Source: Natribaculum luteum
GTDB lineage: Archaea > Halobacteriota > Halobacteria > Halobacteriales > Natrialbaceae
Assembly: GCF_023008545.1 (NCBI RefSeq)
Contig: NZ_CP095397.1
Location: forward strand, 1,922,001 to 1,986,000
Reading direction: 5' to 3'
DNA: 64,000 nucleotides
Shown: in pieces, positions 41,603 to 48,955 of the stretch
How positions within the stretch are numbered: position 1 is the stretch's first letter
Layout of the letters: each line of letters begins with the position of its first letter
Notes under the pieces: generated by a model
Told to the model about the DNA's origin: nothing
Seen by the model: the letters and a program-made list of their open reading frames with translations, nothing else
The model's database searches: none
Translations under genes and position numbers: made by a program

Positions 41603-42574
41603 TCACTCCTCGCGAATCAGCGCCACGCTCGCCAGTTTGTCACCGGCCGTCACCGTCGCCTCTTTCGTGAGCGCGTAGAGAATCCCGGTTCGGTCCGTCG
41701 CCGCGTCGTGTACCGTCTCGTACGTCGTCGGGTGATAGACGGTCCCGACGCTCGTCCCCGCCGGAACGAACTGACCGAGCTCGAGTGTCGGCTTCGGGCG
41801 GAACAGCCCCGACGCGCTCGCTGTGACCTGTCCGAGGTGGTTTCGCGCGACGGTCTGATCTCGATCGGGAACCGGCCCCTCGAGCATCCCGAGGTGGCGG
41901 AGGACGTCGAACAGGCCCTCGACTCCGCATTCGACGGCGTCCTCGAGAATCTGTTTGTTGTGAGCGAGTTCGGGCGTGATCGACGGAATTCCCTCGCGAG
42001 CGGCCGCGACGCGGAGTTTGCCGTCGAACCCGCGGCGGTGCCACTCGGTCGACGCCTCGTCGTGGGCCTGCTCGGACAGCAACAGGTCGGTGCCGAAAGC
42101 CGCCGCCAGCGCCCGCGAGTCGGCGTCGCCCTCGAGGTAGACCACGTGCGGGAGCATGTCGGGACTGCCCGTGTGGAGGTCGACGACGGCGTCGGCGCGT
42201 TCGACGTACTCCCAGAGGCGGGCGGCAATCCGCTGGTGGAGACTGCCCGACGGGTCGCCAGGCCAGACGCGGTTCATGTTCGGATTGACGCTGTCGAGCA
42301 CTTCGGGGGTCGTGTAGGAGACGCGATCGAACGTGAGCGGGTCGGCGACGGGGACGGCGATCACCGTCCCCGACAGCGAACCGAGCGAGAGCTGGTCGTG
42401 GAACCGACGCAGTACCTCGGTGCCGTTGACCTCGCGACCGTGCTGGGCCGCCTGGACGTAGAGCGTCGGCCCGTCGCCGCCACCTTCGTAGATGTGCACC
42501 GTCGTCGTGAGGTCGGCACCCGAGGGCAGCGTGGCGAGTGTCACTTCGGCTGCCGTGTGCGACCCGGCGTTCAT
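41603..42574 (-). CDS. Succinylglutamate desuccinylase/aspartoacylase family zinc hydrolase
   Basis: A 323-residue M14-like zinc carboxypeptidase-fold hydrolase. Zinc ligands are found in AAQHGREVNGTEVL (His and Glu) and in DAVVDLHTGSPDML (His). Also conserved are SVNPNMNRVWPGD with the substrate-binding NMNR-type Arg, and a C-terminal beta domain (SGLFRPKPTLELGQFVPAGT). ATG 42574 is preferred because the 47 residues upstream are not of acidic haloarchaeal type. The family removes acyl groups from amino acids such as N-acetyl-aspartate or succinylglutamate, or deacylates ectoine derivatives; the true substrate is unknown. It is divergent from the cyclophilin gene. Confidence 0.85.
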   Translation of the reverse strand: MNAGSHTAAEVTLATLPSGADLTTTVHIYEGGGDGPTLYVQAAQHGREVNGTEVLRRFHDQLSLGSLSGTVIAVPVADPLTFDRVSYTTPEVLDSVNPNMNRVWPGDPSGSLHQRIAARLWEYVERADAVVDLHTGSPDMLPHVVYLEGDADSRALAAAFGTDLLLSEQAHDEASTEWHRRGFDGKLRVAAAREGIPSITPELAHNKQILEDAVECGVEGLFDVLRHLGMLEGPVPDRDQTVARNHLGQVTASASGLFRPKPTLELGQFVPAGTSVGTVYHPTTYETVHDAATDRTGILYALTKEATVTAGDKLASVALIREE

Positions 42575-42671
42575 GGTCGACGATACGACCGCGAGAACTA
42601 TGTACGTCGGGGACTGGACGCCGGCGAGCGAGACCACCATCGTTTTCACCCGTCCCGTCGTCGCTCGAGGT

Positions 42672-43190
42672 ATGAGCAATCCAACGGCGACCCTGCACAC
42701 GAGCAAGGGCGACATCGAGATCGAACTCTACGAAGAACGCGCACCGCGGACGGTCGGGAACTTCGTCGGCCTCGCGACGGGCGACCGGGAGTGGACTGAC
42801 CCCGAGACGGGTGACCGCGTCACCGACGAACCGCTGTACGACGACGTGCTCTTCCACCGGATCATCGACGGCTTCATGATCCAGACCGGCGACCCGACCG
42901 GCACCGGCCGCGGCGGACCCGGCTACCAGTTCGACGACGAGTTCCACGACGAACTCCGCCACGACGATGCCGGCATCCTCTCGATGGCGAACTCGGGGCC
43001 GAACACCAACGGCTCGCAGTTTTTCATCACTCTCGACGCCCAGCCACACCTCGACGGCCGCCACGCCGTCTTCGGGGAAGTCATCGACGGGATGGACGTC
43101 GTCGAAGAGATCGGTTCCGTCGAGACCGGCGCGAACGACCGGCCGAAGGAGGACATCCTGCTCGAGTCGGTCACCGTCCACCGCGACTGA
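42672..43190 (+). CDS. Cyclophilin-type peptidyl-prolyl isomerase
   Basis: A 172-residue single-domain cyclophilin that catalyses cis-trans isomerisation of proline peptide bonds. Core motifs are FHRIIDGFMIQTGDPTGTG (the catalytic Arg and the FMxQGGD-type region), LSMANSGPNTNGSQFFITL and LDGRHAVFGEVIDGMDVVEE. An acidic loop ETGDRVTDEPLYD is inserted after the first helix, as in many haloarchaeal homologues. ATG at 42672 gives the standard MSNPTATLHTSKGDIEIELY. It is likely cytosolic, with no signal. It is monocistronic and precedes tRNA-Leu by 160 bp. Confidence 0.95.
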   Translation: MSNPTATLHTSKGDIEIELYEERAPRTVGNFVGLATGDREWTDPETGDRVTDEPLYDDVLFHRIIDGFMIQTGDPTGTGRGGPGYQFDDEFHDELRHDDAGILSMANSGPNTNGSQFFITLDAQPHLDGRHAVFGEVIDGMDVVEEIGSVETGANDRPKEDILLESVTVHRD

Positions 43191-43350
43191 CGGACAGCAG
43201 ACGGGCGAACGAGCCACCGAACCGCCTTCTTCGACGGATCGACGAGGGCCAGCGGCGTCGCCGAACCGACACGAGCGCTGTGACTCGAGTCGCCGACGGA
43301 CACCGAAACGCACATCCCCCCCAACCGTCAACGGACGATTGCATTCGTTC

Positions 43351-43434
43351 GCGAGGGTAGCCAAGCAGGCCAACGGCGGTGGGCTTAAGACCCGCTCCCG
43401 CAGGGGTCCCTGGGTTCAAATCCCAGCCCTCGCA
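43351..43434 (+). tRNA. tRNA-Leu (anticodon UAA)
   Basis: An 84-nt class II tRNA. The acceptor GCGAGGG pairs with CCCTCGC, with discriminator A at 43434. The anticodon arm is GTGGG-CTTAAGA-CCCGC, giving UAA. A long variable arm (about TCCCGCAGGGGT) precedes the T arm CTGGG-TTCAAAT-CCCAG. No intron is seen and CCA is not encoded. Confidence 0.96.
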
Positions 43435-43528
43435 TACCGACTCGATCGACAGTGAGAGTCGTGTCTGCGAGACGCTGGGTTTGAATCAGACCGAGGTTCT
43501 GCGAACGAAGTGGCAGGTTCTCGGGCGT

Positions 43529-43550
43529 GGTTCAAATCCCAGCCCTCGCA
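43529..43550 (+). repeat. Duplicated 3' end of tRNA-Leu
   Basis: Exact 22-bp repeat of tRNA-Leu positions 43413-43434 (ends TCAAATCCCAGCCCTCGCA), offset 116 bp. Such copies of a tRNA 3' end are the usual attachment sites of tRNA-targeting integrative elements. The 94 bp between the copies contain no gene, so this would be a remnant left after loss of an element. Confidence 0.7.
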
Positions 43551-43688
43551 CTGTGTCACTCGCATCCGCGAGTGACGAGTGCGGAATGCGGGATCTGACG
43601 GAGACGAGTCACAGTGTCGACCGCCGTGAGAGGGCCCGACGACCGTCGACACGACGCGTTTTAAGTAGTCGCGCGTTCCCACTCCGGT

Positions 43689-44078
43689 ATGGCCTCCGGT
43701 CTACTGCCCGCGGAGACGGCCGACCAGCTCGTTACGACCTGTCGAACGGCCGTCGGCGACAGCTGCCGATCCGTCACCTACTTCACTCGAGACGACTTCG
43801 AACAGCTCTACCTGCGCGAGGACCTGGAACGCGACGCCGACCTCGCGACGTTCATCGGTCACGAGTGGCGCGGGTTCAAGACCACCCAGACCGCCTACGA
43901 GGGCTCCGAACTTGGTGCGTACCGGTACACGATTCGCGTCTTCGACAACGGCTTTCTCATCCGCGTCACGTCCGACCGCGAGGGCGTCTTCGTGACGACC
44001 GACGGGCTCACGCTGAAGGACTTCGAAGAACTCGCGACCGCGATCAACTCGGTGCTCGAAGAGCGGGACCTCACCTGA
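43689..44078 (+). CDS. Conserved haloarchaeal protein, 129 aa
   Basis: A 129-residue alpha/beta protein. Helical parts (LPAETADQLVTTCRTAVGD, LKDFEELATAINSVLEERD) flank a beta core (GSELGAYRYTIRVFDNGFLI, RVTSDREGVFVTTDGLTL) containing many conserved-looking acidic and Tyr residues. This looks like the small haloarchaeal DUF7522-like proteins, but no activity is known. It lies between the tRNA-Leu region and a small minus-strand gene. The ATG at 43689 is well placed, with an AT-rich TTTTAAG tract about 30 bp upstream, as expected for a leaderless transcript. Confidence 0.75.
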   Translation: MASGLLPAETADQLVTTCRTAVGDSCRSVTYFTRDDFEQLYLREDLERDADLATFIGHEWRGFKTTQTAYEGSELGAYRYTIRVFDNGFLIRVTSDREGVFVTTDGLTLKDFEELATAINSVLEERDLT

Positions 44079-44099
44079 GCGGCCAGGTGTCGATACTCG

Positions 44100-44240
44100 T
44101 CAGTCGTCGGCGGCGTCGCGTCGGGCAGCCCGTTCGACGGCGTCTTCGGACGGGCCGACCGGGAGACCGATGCCCTCCTCTGTCGTTCCGAGTACTCGTG
44201 CGAACCGTCGTCGTTCGGCGACCTTCCTGTCGATGGTCAT
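44100..44240 (-). CDS. Small basic protein, 46 aa
   Basis: A 46-codon frame from ATG 44240 to TGA at 44102-44100, below the usual length cut-offs. The translation begins MTIDRKVAERRRFARVLGTT, continues EEGIGLPVGPSEDAVERAA and ends RRDAADD, a balanced basic then acidic sequence looking like a helix-rich mini-protein rather than chance. Nothing else occupies the 165-bp strip between its divergent and convergent neighbours. Function unknown. Confidence is limited by its length. Confidence 0.5.
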   Translation of the reverse strand: MTIDRKVAERRRFARVLGTTEEGIGLPVGPSEDAVERAARRDAADD

Positions 44241-44408
44241 GCCATCGAGCAACGGCCGAGGCCGTCGTAGTTATCCATCCCGTTCAGCCACCCAACGGTG
44301 GATTGTCGAGTGAAACTCGGTGAAACGATCGATACGAACGGCGACGGAGACCCTCGGACTGTCTCGCGAACGTAACGCCCTTCTCTCGCAGTCGCCTCTA
44401 GTCGAGTG

Positions 44409-44936
44409 ATGACCGACGATTGTCCTGCACCTGTCGAGCGCGCACTCGAGGCCCACGACGCGTTCGAGGCGACCGACGAGGGGTACGAACTCACGACGAC
44501 CGTCTTCGAGACGGCTGTCACCGCGACCGATGCCGAGGGCAAGCGTGACGGCGAGTTCCACGTCACGATCAGCCTGCCGGCGCTCGACGCCGCCGTCGCC
44601 GGCGAGACGGTCGCCGACGTGGTCGAAGACGGCTGGTTCGAGACACTCGAGCGCCGCCTCGAGGACACGTTCACCGTCGCCACCACGAGCACCCACGAGG
44701 AGCCACGCGTCGAGCGCGAGGGCGACGAGGTTCGGGTGCTCCTCGAGTACGTCGCCTGGAACGCTCGCGAGGGCGTCGAAGACGCGAAGACGCTGATCGA
44801 GTACGTCGAAGGGACCTACGCCCAGGGGATCATCCCCGGCTACGAGTACCAGGGCGAGGCGGCGACGCTGCTCGAGAACGCCCAGACGCGGGGACAGGAG
44901 GCGGCAGACGGCGAGCGCGGCGGGATGCCGCTGTAA
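44409..44936 (+). CDS. Conserved haloarchaeal protein (DUF5813-like), 175 aa
   Basis: An acidic 175-residue protein with a beta-rich first half (GYELTTTVFETAVTATDAEG, DGEFHVTISLPALDAAVAGE), a second part EVRVLLEYVAWNAREGVEDA and a helical tail (LIEYVEGTYAQGIIPGYEYQ). The pattern matches the haloarchaeal DUF5813 type of unknown function. ATG 44409 is chosen; GTG 44406 directly precedes it. It is monocistronic, 23 bp after an AT-poor gap. No membrane, metal or nucleotide motif is visible, so no role is proposed. Confidence 0.75.
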   Translation: MTDDCPAPVERALEAHDAFEATDEGYELTTTVFETAVTATDAEGKRDGEFHVTISLPALDAAVAGETVADVVEDGWFETLERRLEDTFTVATTSTHEEPRVEREGDEVRVLLEYVAWNAREGVEDAKTLIEYVEGTYAQGIIPGYEYQGEAATLLENAQTRGQEAADGERGGMPL

Positions 44937-45032
44937 CCGAGGGGAAAGCCGCCGGTCAGTTCCGTTCTCGCCAGGCGGCGACACACCGGCGGTAGCGACG
45001 CTATCGTCGCCACGCCAAAGAAGTAGCCCGGC

Positions 45033-45263
45033 TCAGTCCATCGCGATGTACGTCTGCGTGTCTTCGACGCCCTCGATACCCTGGATCTGGGTCGCTGCGA
45101 CGTCTTTGACCGCGGCCGGCGTCTCGACGTGCGCTTTCGCGATGATGTCGACGTCGCCGGCGACGATGTGTGCCGACTCGACGCCCTCGATGGCCTCGAT
45201 GCTGTCTCGGAGTCGATCCGCCTCGCCCGTATTCGCTTTGATCATGACGAACGCTGTAACCAT
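45033..45263 (-). CDS. RAM-domain (Lrp/AsnC ligand-binding) protein, 76 aa
   Basis: A free-standing 76-residue RAM domain as found at the C-terminus of Lrp/AsnC regulators: MVTAFVMIKANTGEADRLRD, ESAHIVAGDVDIIAKAHVET and VEDTQTYIAMD. There is no DNA-binding HTH, so it presumably senses an amino acid or other small ligand and oligomerises or partners with another protein. The ATG shares one base with the trkA stop (TGATG), so it is translationally coupled to the TrkA-like protein. A paralogue with the same closing TYIAMD lies on the other side of trkA at 46056, divergent. A role in K+-transport regulation is an inference from linkage. Confidence 0.87.
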   Translation of the reverse strand: MVTAFVMIKANTGEADRLRDSIEAIEGVESAHIVAGDVDIIAKAHVETPAAVKDVAATQIQGIEGVEDTQTYIAMD

Positions 45264-45964
45264 CAGTTGACACCTCCAGAACCGGCGTTTGCAGCCGCGA
45301 CAGCCGGTGACTCGCCGACCAGAATCTGCCGGACGTCGCTCAGGACGTCGAAGTCGGCGAGGACGACGAGTCGATCGCCCGTCTCGAGTGACTCGTCGGC
45401 CGTCGGAATCTCGAGAACGCCATCTCGCTTGCCGAACGCGAGCAGCGTCGCGTTCGCGGGGAGCTCGAGTTCGCTGATCGTGTAGCCCCGGACGGGCGCG
45501 TCGTCGGTGATCGTCAACTCGACGATCTGTAAGCTCTGGGCGATGTCGGCGATCGCGCGAATCGTCCCGCCCAGGAGGGCGTTTTTCGCGCCCATCGCGC
45601 CGAGCCGTTCGGGATAGATCACCTCGTCGACCTCGTCGGCGTACTTGCGGTAGATGTTCTCGCGGTAGTCCTCGTCGATGCGCATGACCGTCCGACAGCC
45701 GTAGTGGTTGGCGATCATACACGCCGCGAAGTTGGCGTTCAGGTCGCCGGTCAGCGCACCGAGGGCGTCCGCCTCGTCGGCGCCGGCGTCCTCGAGGACG
45801 TCCTCCCGGGAGCCGTCGCCGACGACGACCTGAAAGTCCTGATTGCGGGCTCGGCGGACGCGCGGCTCGTCGCGTTCGACCAGCGTCACCTCGTGGCCCT
45901 CGTCGCGCAACACGCGCGCGGTCCGCAGACCGACCCGCCCTGCACCAATGATGACAAACCGCAT
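45263..45964 (-). CDS. trkA: TrkA-family potassium channel/transport regulatory protein
   Basis: A 233-residue cytosolic RCK-type regulator. The N-terminal Rossmann domain (MRFVIIGAGRVGLRTARVLR) has the GxGxxG NAD+-binding loop and the acidic residue that binds ribose (HEVTLVERDEP). Residues about 140-233 form a TrkA-C domain (RGYTISELELPANATLLAFG, ETGDRLVVLADFDVL). TrkA binds NAD(H) or ATP and gates TrkH-type K+ uptake, which is central to salt-in halophiles. No trkH is adjacent. ATG 45964 starts the family N-terminus. It is followed by the RAM protein with overlapping codons. Confidence 0.93.
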   Translation of the reverse strand: MRFVIIGAGRVGLRTARVLRDEGHEVTLVERDEPRVRRARNQDFQVVVGDGSREDVLEDAGADEADALGALTGDLNANFAACMIANHYGCRTVMRIDEDYRENIYRKYADEVDEVIYPERLGAMGAKNALLGGTIRAIADIAQSLQIVELTITDDAPVRGYTISELELPANATLLAFGKRDGVLEIPTADESLETGDRLVVLADFDVLSDVRQILVGESPAVAAANAGSGGVN

Positions 45965-46055
45965 GGGACGGGGTACGCTGGCCCCCGTGAATAAGTTTAC
46001 CCCCACCAGTCGGGCAAAGACTTTAGTCGTGTGATAGAGTACCACACCGCGACAG

Positions 46056-46286
46056 ATGGTTCACGCGTTTATTATGGTGAAGACTGCCGCCGGAAAATCG
46101 GAAGGACTCCTATCCGAGATTCGTTCTCTCGAGCCGGTCGGGAACGCCCACATCGTCGCCGGGAACTACGACATCATCACGGAGGTCGACACCGGAGAGG
46201 TCTACGACGTACTCGACGTCGCCTCCTCGAAGATACAGGGACTCGACGGCGTCAGCGACACGAAGACGTACATCGCGATGGACTAA
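46056..46286 (+). CDS. RAM-domain (Lrp/AsnC ligand-binding) protein, 76 aa
   Basis: A second 76-residue RAM domain: MVHAFIMVKTAAGKSEGLLS, NAHIVAGNYDIITEVDTGEV and VSDTKTYIAMD. It is the same length as the RAM protein at 45033, with about half the residues alike. It is divergently transcribed from trkA across 91 bp, so both RAM proteins flank trkA and may be co-regulated. Like its paralogue it has no HTH. Its ligand is unknown. A family A palindrome lies about 45 bp after the stop and may terminate its transcript. Confidence 0.87.
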   Translation: MVHAFIMVKTAAGKSEGLLSEIRSLEPVGNAHIVAGNYDIITEVDTGEVYDVLDVASSKIQGLDGVSDTKTYIAMD

Positions 46287-46331
46287 TCGGTCAGGGCGGG
46301 GGCGTGCGGGCGACTCGCCACCACCGGATTC

Positions 46332-46416
46332 ATACTGATGGCTGTGACTGGTCGCCGACGCAACCGCACGACGGTTCACGGTTGCGGCGGTACAGACTCA
46401 CAGCTATCGTTATCAG
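46332..46416. repeat. Dispersed palindrome, family A copy 2
   Basis: The same architecture as the copy at 9578: GATGGCTGTGACTGG and GCCGACGCAACCGCACGACG on the left, CACGGTTGCGGCGG and ACTCACAGCTATCGTTATCA on the right, in the same orientation. It separates the convergent ends of the RAM gene and pdhA and reaches the pdhA stop codon. Confidence 0.85.
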
Positions 46417-47459
46417 TACTCGAGTTCGCCGTGGTCGCGTTCGGTGGCGAACTCCTCGAGCCACGCTTGCTGTTCGGCGAGGCGCGGCGGCCGACGCTCG
46501 TAGACGGGTTCGAAGACGTCCTCGAGGTCGGGATGGGGCGTCTCTTCGGCGATCTCGACGGCCCGATCGACCTCGGCAGCGGCGTCCTCGTGGATCGTCT
46601 CGATCAGGTCGTCGTCGAGGACCTCCTGCTCGCGGAGGTACCGCTCGTAGCGCTCGAGTGGATCGGCGGTGCGCCACTCGGGGAGGTCGTCGCGCTCGAA
46701 GCGGTATCGCGATGGGTCGTCGCTCGTCGTGTGTGCACCCTGGCGATAGGTGAGACTCTCGACGAGGACGGGCGTCCCCTCACGCGCTCGCTCGAGGGCG
46801 TCTGCGGCCGTCTCACGAACTGCGAGGGGGTCGTTGCCGTCGACTCGCACGCCCTCGAACCCGTAGGCGTCGGCTTTCACGGCGATGGTGTCACTCGCGG
46901 TCTGTCGCTCGCTGGGCATCGAGATCGCCCAGCCGTTGTTCTCACAGAAGAAGACGACGGGTGCGTCGAAGACACCGGCGAAGTTGAGCCCTTCGTGGAA
47001 GTCTCCCTCCGAGGTCGCACCGTCGCCGAAGTAACAGACGACGGCGTGGTCGGCGTCGGCGTGGGTGGCGGCCATCCCCGCCCCCGCTGCGTGGGGGATC
47101 TGGGTCGCGATCGGGACGGACTGCGGGAAGACGTTCAGGTCGTGATCCGACGCGTACTCGGGGTGGCCACGGCGAAAGCGGAAGATGTCGCTCATCGGAA
47201 CGCCGTAGGCGATCTGCATCGCGTTCGATCGGTAGGTCGGAAAGAGCCAGTCGTCCGCCGACAGCGCGTGGGCGGCACCCACCTGCGAGCCCTCCTGGCC
47301 ACGGAACGGCGGGTAGCCGCTCATCCACCCGCGCCGTTGCAGCGCCAGCGCTCGCTCGTCGAACTGGCGCGTCCTGACGACGTCTCGATAGAGTGCGATC
47401 GCCTCCTCGGCCGAGAACGGAACCGACTCGAGGTCACGCTCTCCGATGACACGATCCAT
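46413..47459 (-). CDS. pdhA: Pyruvate dehydrogenase E1 alpha subunit-like protein
   Basis: A 348-residue thiamine diphosphate enzyme subunit (2-oxoacid dehydrogenase E1 alpha). It has the substrate and phosphorylation-loop region GYPPFRGQEGSQVGAAHALS, the ThDP motif YFGDGATSEGDFHEGLNFAG followed by FFCENNGWAISMPSE, and the loop TYRQGAHTTSDDPSRYR. ATG at 47459 is used; the upstream 106 in-frame codons are basic and belong to the opposite-strand gene. E1 beta, E2 and E3 are not adjacent, so the partner must be elsewhere. Haloarchaea carry several oxoacid dehydrogenase paralogues, some with unknown substrates; branched-chain or pyruvate is uncertain. Confidence 0.9.
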   Translation of the reverse strand: MDRVIGERDLESVPFSAEEAIALYRDVVRTRQFDERALALQRRGWMSGYPPFRGQEGSQVGAAHALSADDWLFPTYRSNAMQIAYGVPMSDIFRFRRGHPEYASDHDLNVFPQSVPIATQIPHAAGAGMAATHADADHAVVCYFGDGATSEGDFHEGLNFAGVFDAPVVFFCENNGWAISMPSERQTASDTIAVKADAYGFEGVRVDGNDPLAVRETAADALERAREGTPVLVESLTYRQGAHTTSDDPSRYRFERDDLPEWRTADPLERYERYLREQEVLDDDLIETIHEDAAAEVDRAVEIAEETPHPDLEDVFEPVYERRPPRLAEQQAWLEEFATERDHGELEY

Positions 47460-47529
47460 GTGATATGGTCGCAGGCAACGCTGAAAGTGATTCCGATACC
47501 GAAAAGAGTGCTCGGACGTTAGCGTCGGT

Positions 47530-47853
47530 ATGGTGTCGTTCGTTTCGGTGGTCGGCCTGCTCCTGATCATCGGCCTGCACACGCTCATCGCCGCCGTCGC
47601 GACCCGTTTCCTCCGCATTCGGCTGGAGACGCAGTGGGGGACCATCCTGTACGTCCTGTTTCTGGTGCCTGTCGTTCTGTTCCTCTCGACGCTCGTGCTC
47701 AGCGGGCCGCTCGGACTCGGCATGGATCTCGGCTCCCAGCAGGCTGTCGTGATGCTCGTCATCGCACTCCCACTCACGCTGGGCTACACCATCGACGTCT
47801 TCTGGATGCCCCACCCGGACGAGATCGAACTTCCCGACACGATCGACGACTGA
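47530..47853 (+). CDS. Three-helix membrane protein, 107 aa
   Basis: A 107-residue membrane protein with three long hydrophobic helices (VSFVSVVGLLLIIGLHTLIA, WGTILYVLFLVPVVLFLSTL, AVVMLVIALPLTLGYTIDVF) and an acidic tail HPDEIELPDTIDD. It is a small haloarchaeal membrane protein of unknown function, divergent from pdhA. The ATG at 47530 follows a low-GC stretch with CCGATACCGAAAAGAG. A palindromic repeat (family B) overlaps its stop codon. Confidence 0.72.
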   Translation: MVSFVSVVGLLLIIGLHTLIAAVATRFLRIRLETQWGTILYVLFLVPVVLFLSTLVLSGPLGLGMDLGSQQAVVMLVIALPLTLGYTIDVFWMPHPDEIELPDTIDD

Positions 47854-47854
47854 G

Positions 47855-47927
47855 ACGGTCTGCTGTACCCGTTTTCCGAAACCCGCCAGACAGTTCGCGG
47901 TTGCGCCGGGAACGGCGGACCGCAGAC
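47855..47927. repeat. Dispersed palindrome, family B copy 1
   Basis: Ends ACGGTCTGCTGTA and GGCGGACCGCAGAC are imperfectly complementary, and the centre AGTTCGCGGTTGCGCCGGGAA resembles the centre of family A. A second copy with ACGGTCTGCTGTAACG ... ACAGCGGTCCGT lies at 63121. It sits between convergent genes and could act as a bidirectional terminator. Confidence 0.65.
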
Positions 47928-47938
47928 GAGACGACCGA

Positions 47939-48523
47939 CTACTCCTCGAGGACGCGCTCGAGGACCTCCTCGACTCGCTCGAGGACCTCCTCCGGTGGCT
48001 GGGTCGCGTCGATGCGGACGAACCGACCGGCGTCACGATCGAGCAGGCGCTCGTAGTTGTCCCGGACGGCAGCAAGGTACTCCGCTCGCTCGAACTTGTT
48101 CGTCACACCGGCGCGGGCGGCCGCAGTTTCGGGGTCGACGTCGAGATACAGCGTGAGGTCGGGGTCGACGGTGAACGCCCGGTGGATGCCGATGACGTAC
48201 TCCATCGGCCGCGTCACCTCACCCTCGAGCGTCGCCCCCTGGTAGGCGTACCGCGAATCCGAGTAGCGATCCGAGATCACGAGGTCGCCCCGCTCGAGGG
48301 CGGGTTCGATCACGCGCGAGAGGTGGTCGGCGTGGTCGGCCGTGTAGAGAAAGAGTTCCGCGAGCGGATCGGCGTCGTCGTCCTCGATCGAGCGATAGAC
48401 GGCGTCGCCGTACCAGGAGTTCGTCGGCTCCCGGGTGAACGTCGCGTCTGGGTAGACGTCATGCAACGCCTCCCAGACCGTCGTCTTGCCGCTGCCGTCC
48501 AGTCCCTCGAGCGTGATGAGCAT
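47939..48523 (-). CDS. tmk: Thymidylate kinase
   Basis: A 194-residue dTMP kinase. It has the P-loop [16 protein letters not shown] (residues 6-15), the DR(Y) motif in [16 protein letters not shown], the LID/TMP-binding part [20 protein letters not shown], and [20 protein letters not shown]. It phosphorylates dTMP to dTDP for DNA synthesis. Its C-terminus carries a run of acidic coiled-coil type residues ([17 protein letters not shown]). The first ATG gives [15 protein letters not shown], the canonical start. Length is normal for archaea. Confidence 0.94.
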   Translation of the reverse strand: MLITLEGLDGSGKTTVWEALHDVYPDATFTREPTNSWYGDAVYRSIEDDDADPLAELFLYTADHADHLSRVIEPALERGDLVISDRYSDSRYAYQGATLEGEVTRPMEYVIGIHRAFTVDPDLTLYLDVDPETAAARAGVTNKFERAEYLAAVRDNYERLLDRDAGRFVRIDATQPPEEVLERVEEVLERVLEE

Positions 48524-48654
48524 GCCCGAACCTCGCGGCGAGAACTACTACAATCTGTCGAGAGGAGCCGCCCGATACCGTCGCTGGCCAGCGGGGACCT
48601 GCCCTCGTCTCTCGGGGCTACGACTCGAGGAGAATCTCGAGGGGCAACGAATAT

Positions 48655-48924
48655 GTGAACGCATGGAGAATAGTACCGAAAGCCGTGTCCAGAGTTCACA
48701 TTCCACAACTCGTCTCGACGATCGAGTCGTTTCTCGAGGCTCACCCGATCGTCTACCGGCTCCTCATGGTCGTGGTGCCGGTCGTGATGCTCTCTACGTA
48801 CTGTACCGTCCGCGGCGGGATCGACCTCGACTGTGCGATCGAACTCGGCTCCGTGTTCGGCACAACCTGTGGCGTGGTCTCGGTGACCTGTGACGACTGG
48901 CTCCCTTACTGTGTAGCCGACTAG
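48655..48924 (+). CDS. Possible small Cys-rich membrane protein
   Basis: Starting at GTG 48655 (or GTG 48685), the frame has one hydrophobic span (YRLLMVVVPVVMLSTYCTV) and then about 40 residues with five cysteines: YCTVRGGIDLDCAIELGSVF and TTCGVVSVTCDDWLPYC. The even spacing of cysteines suggests disulfides or metal binding outside the membrane. No start ATG or clear promoter supports it, so it is listed cautiously. It may belong to a family of short haloarchaeal secreted proteins. Confidence 0.45.
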   Translation: MNAWRIVPKAVSRVHIPQLVSTIESFLEAHPIVYRLLMVVVPVVMLSTYCTVRGGIDLDCAIELGSVFGTTCGVVSVTCDDWLPYCVAD

Positions 48925-48955
48925 CTATTTACCACTCCAGAGACGTATCTCGAGT

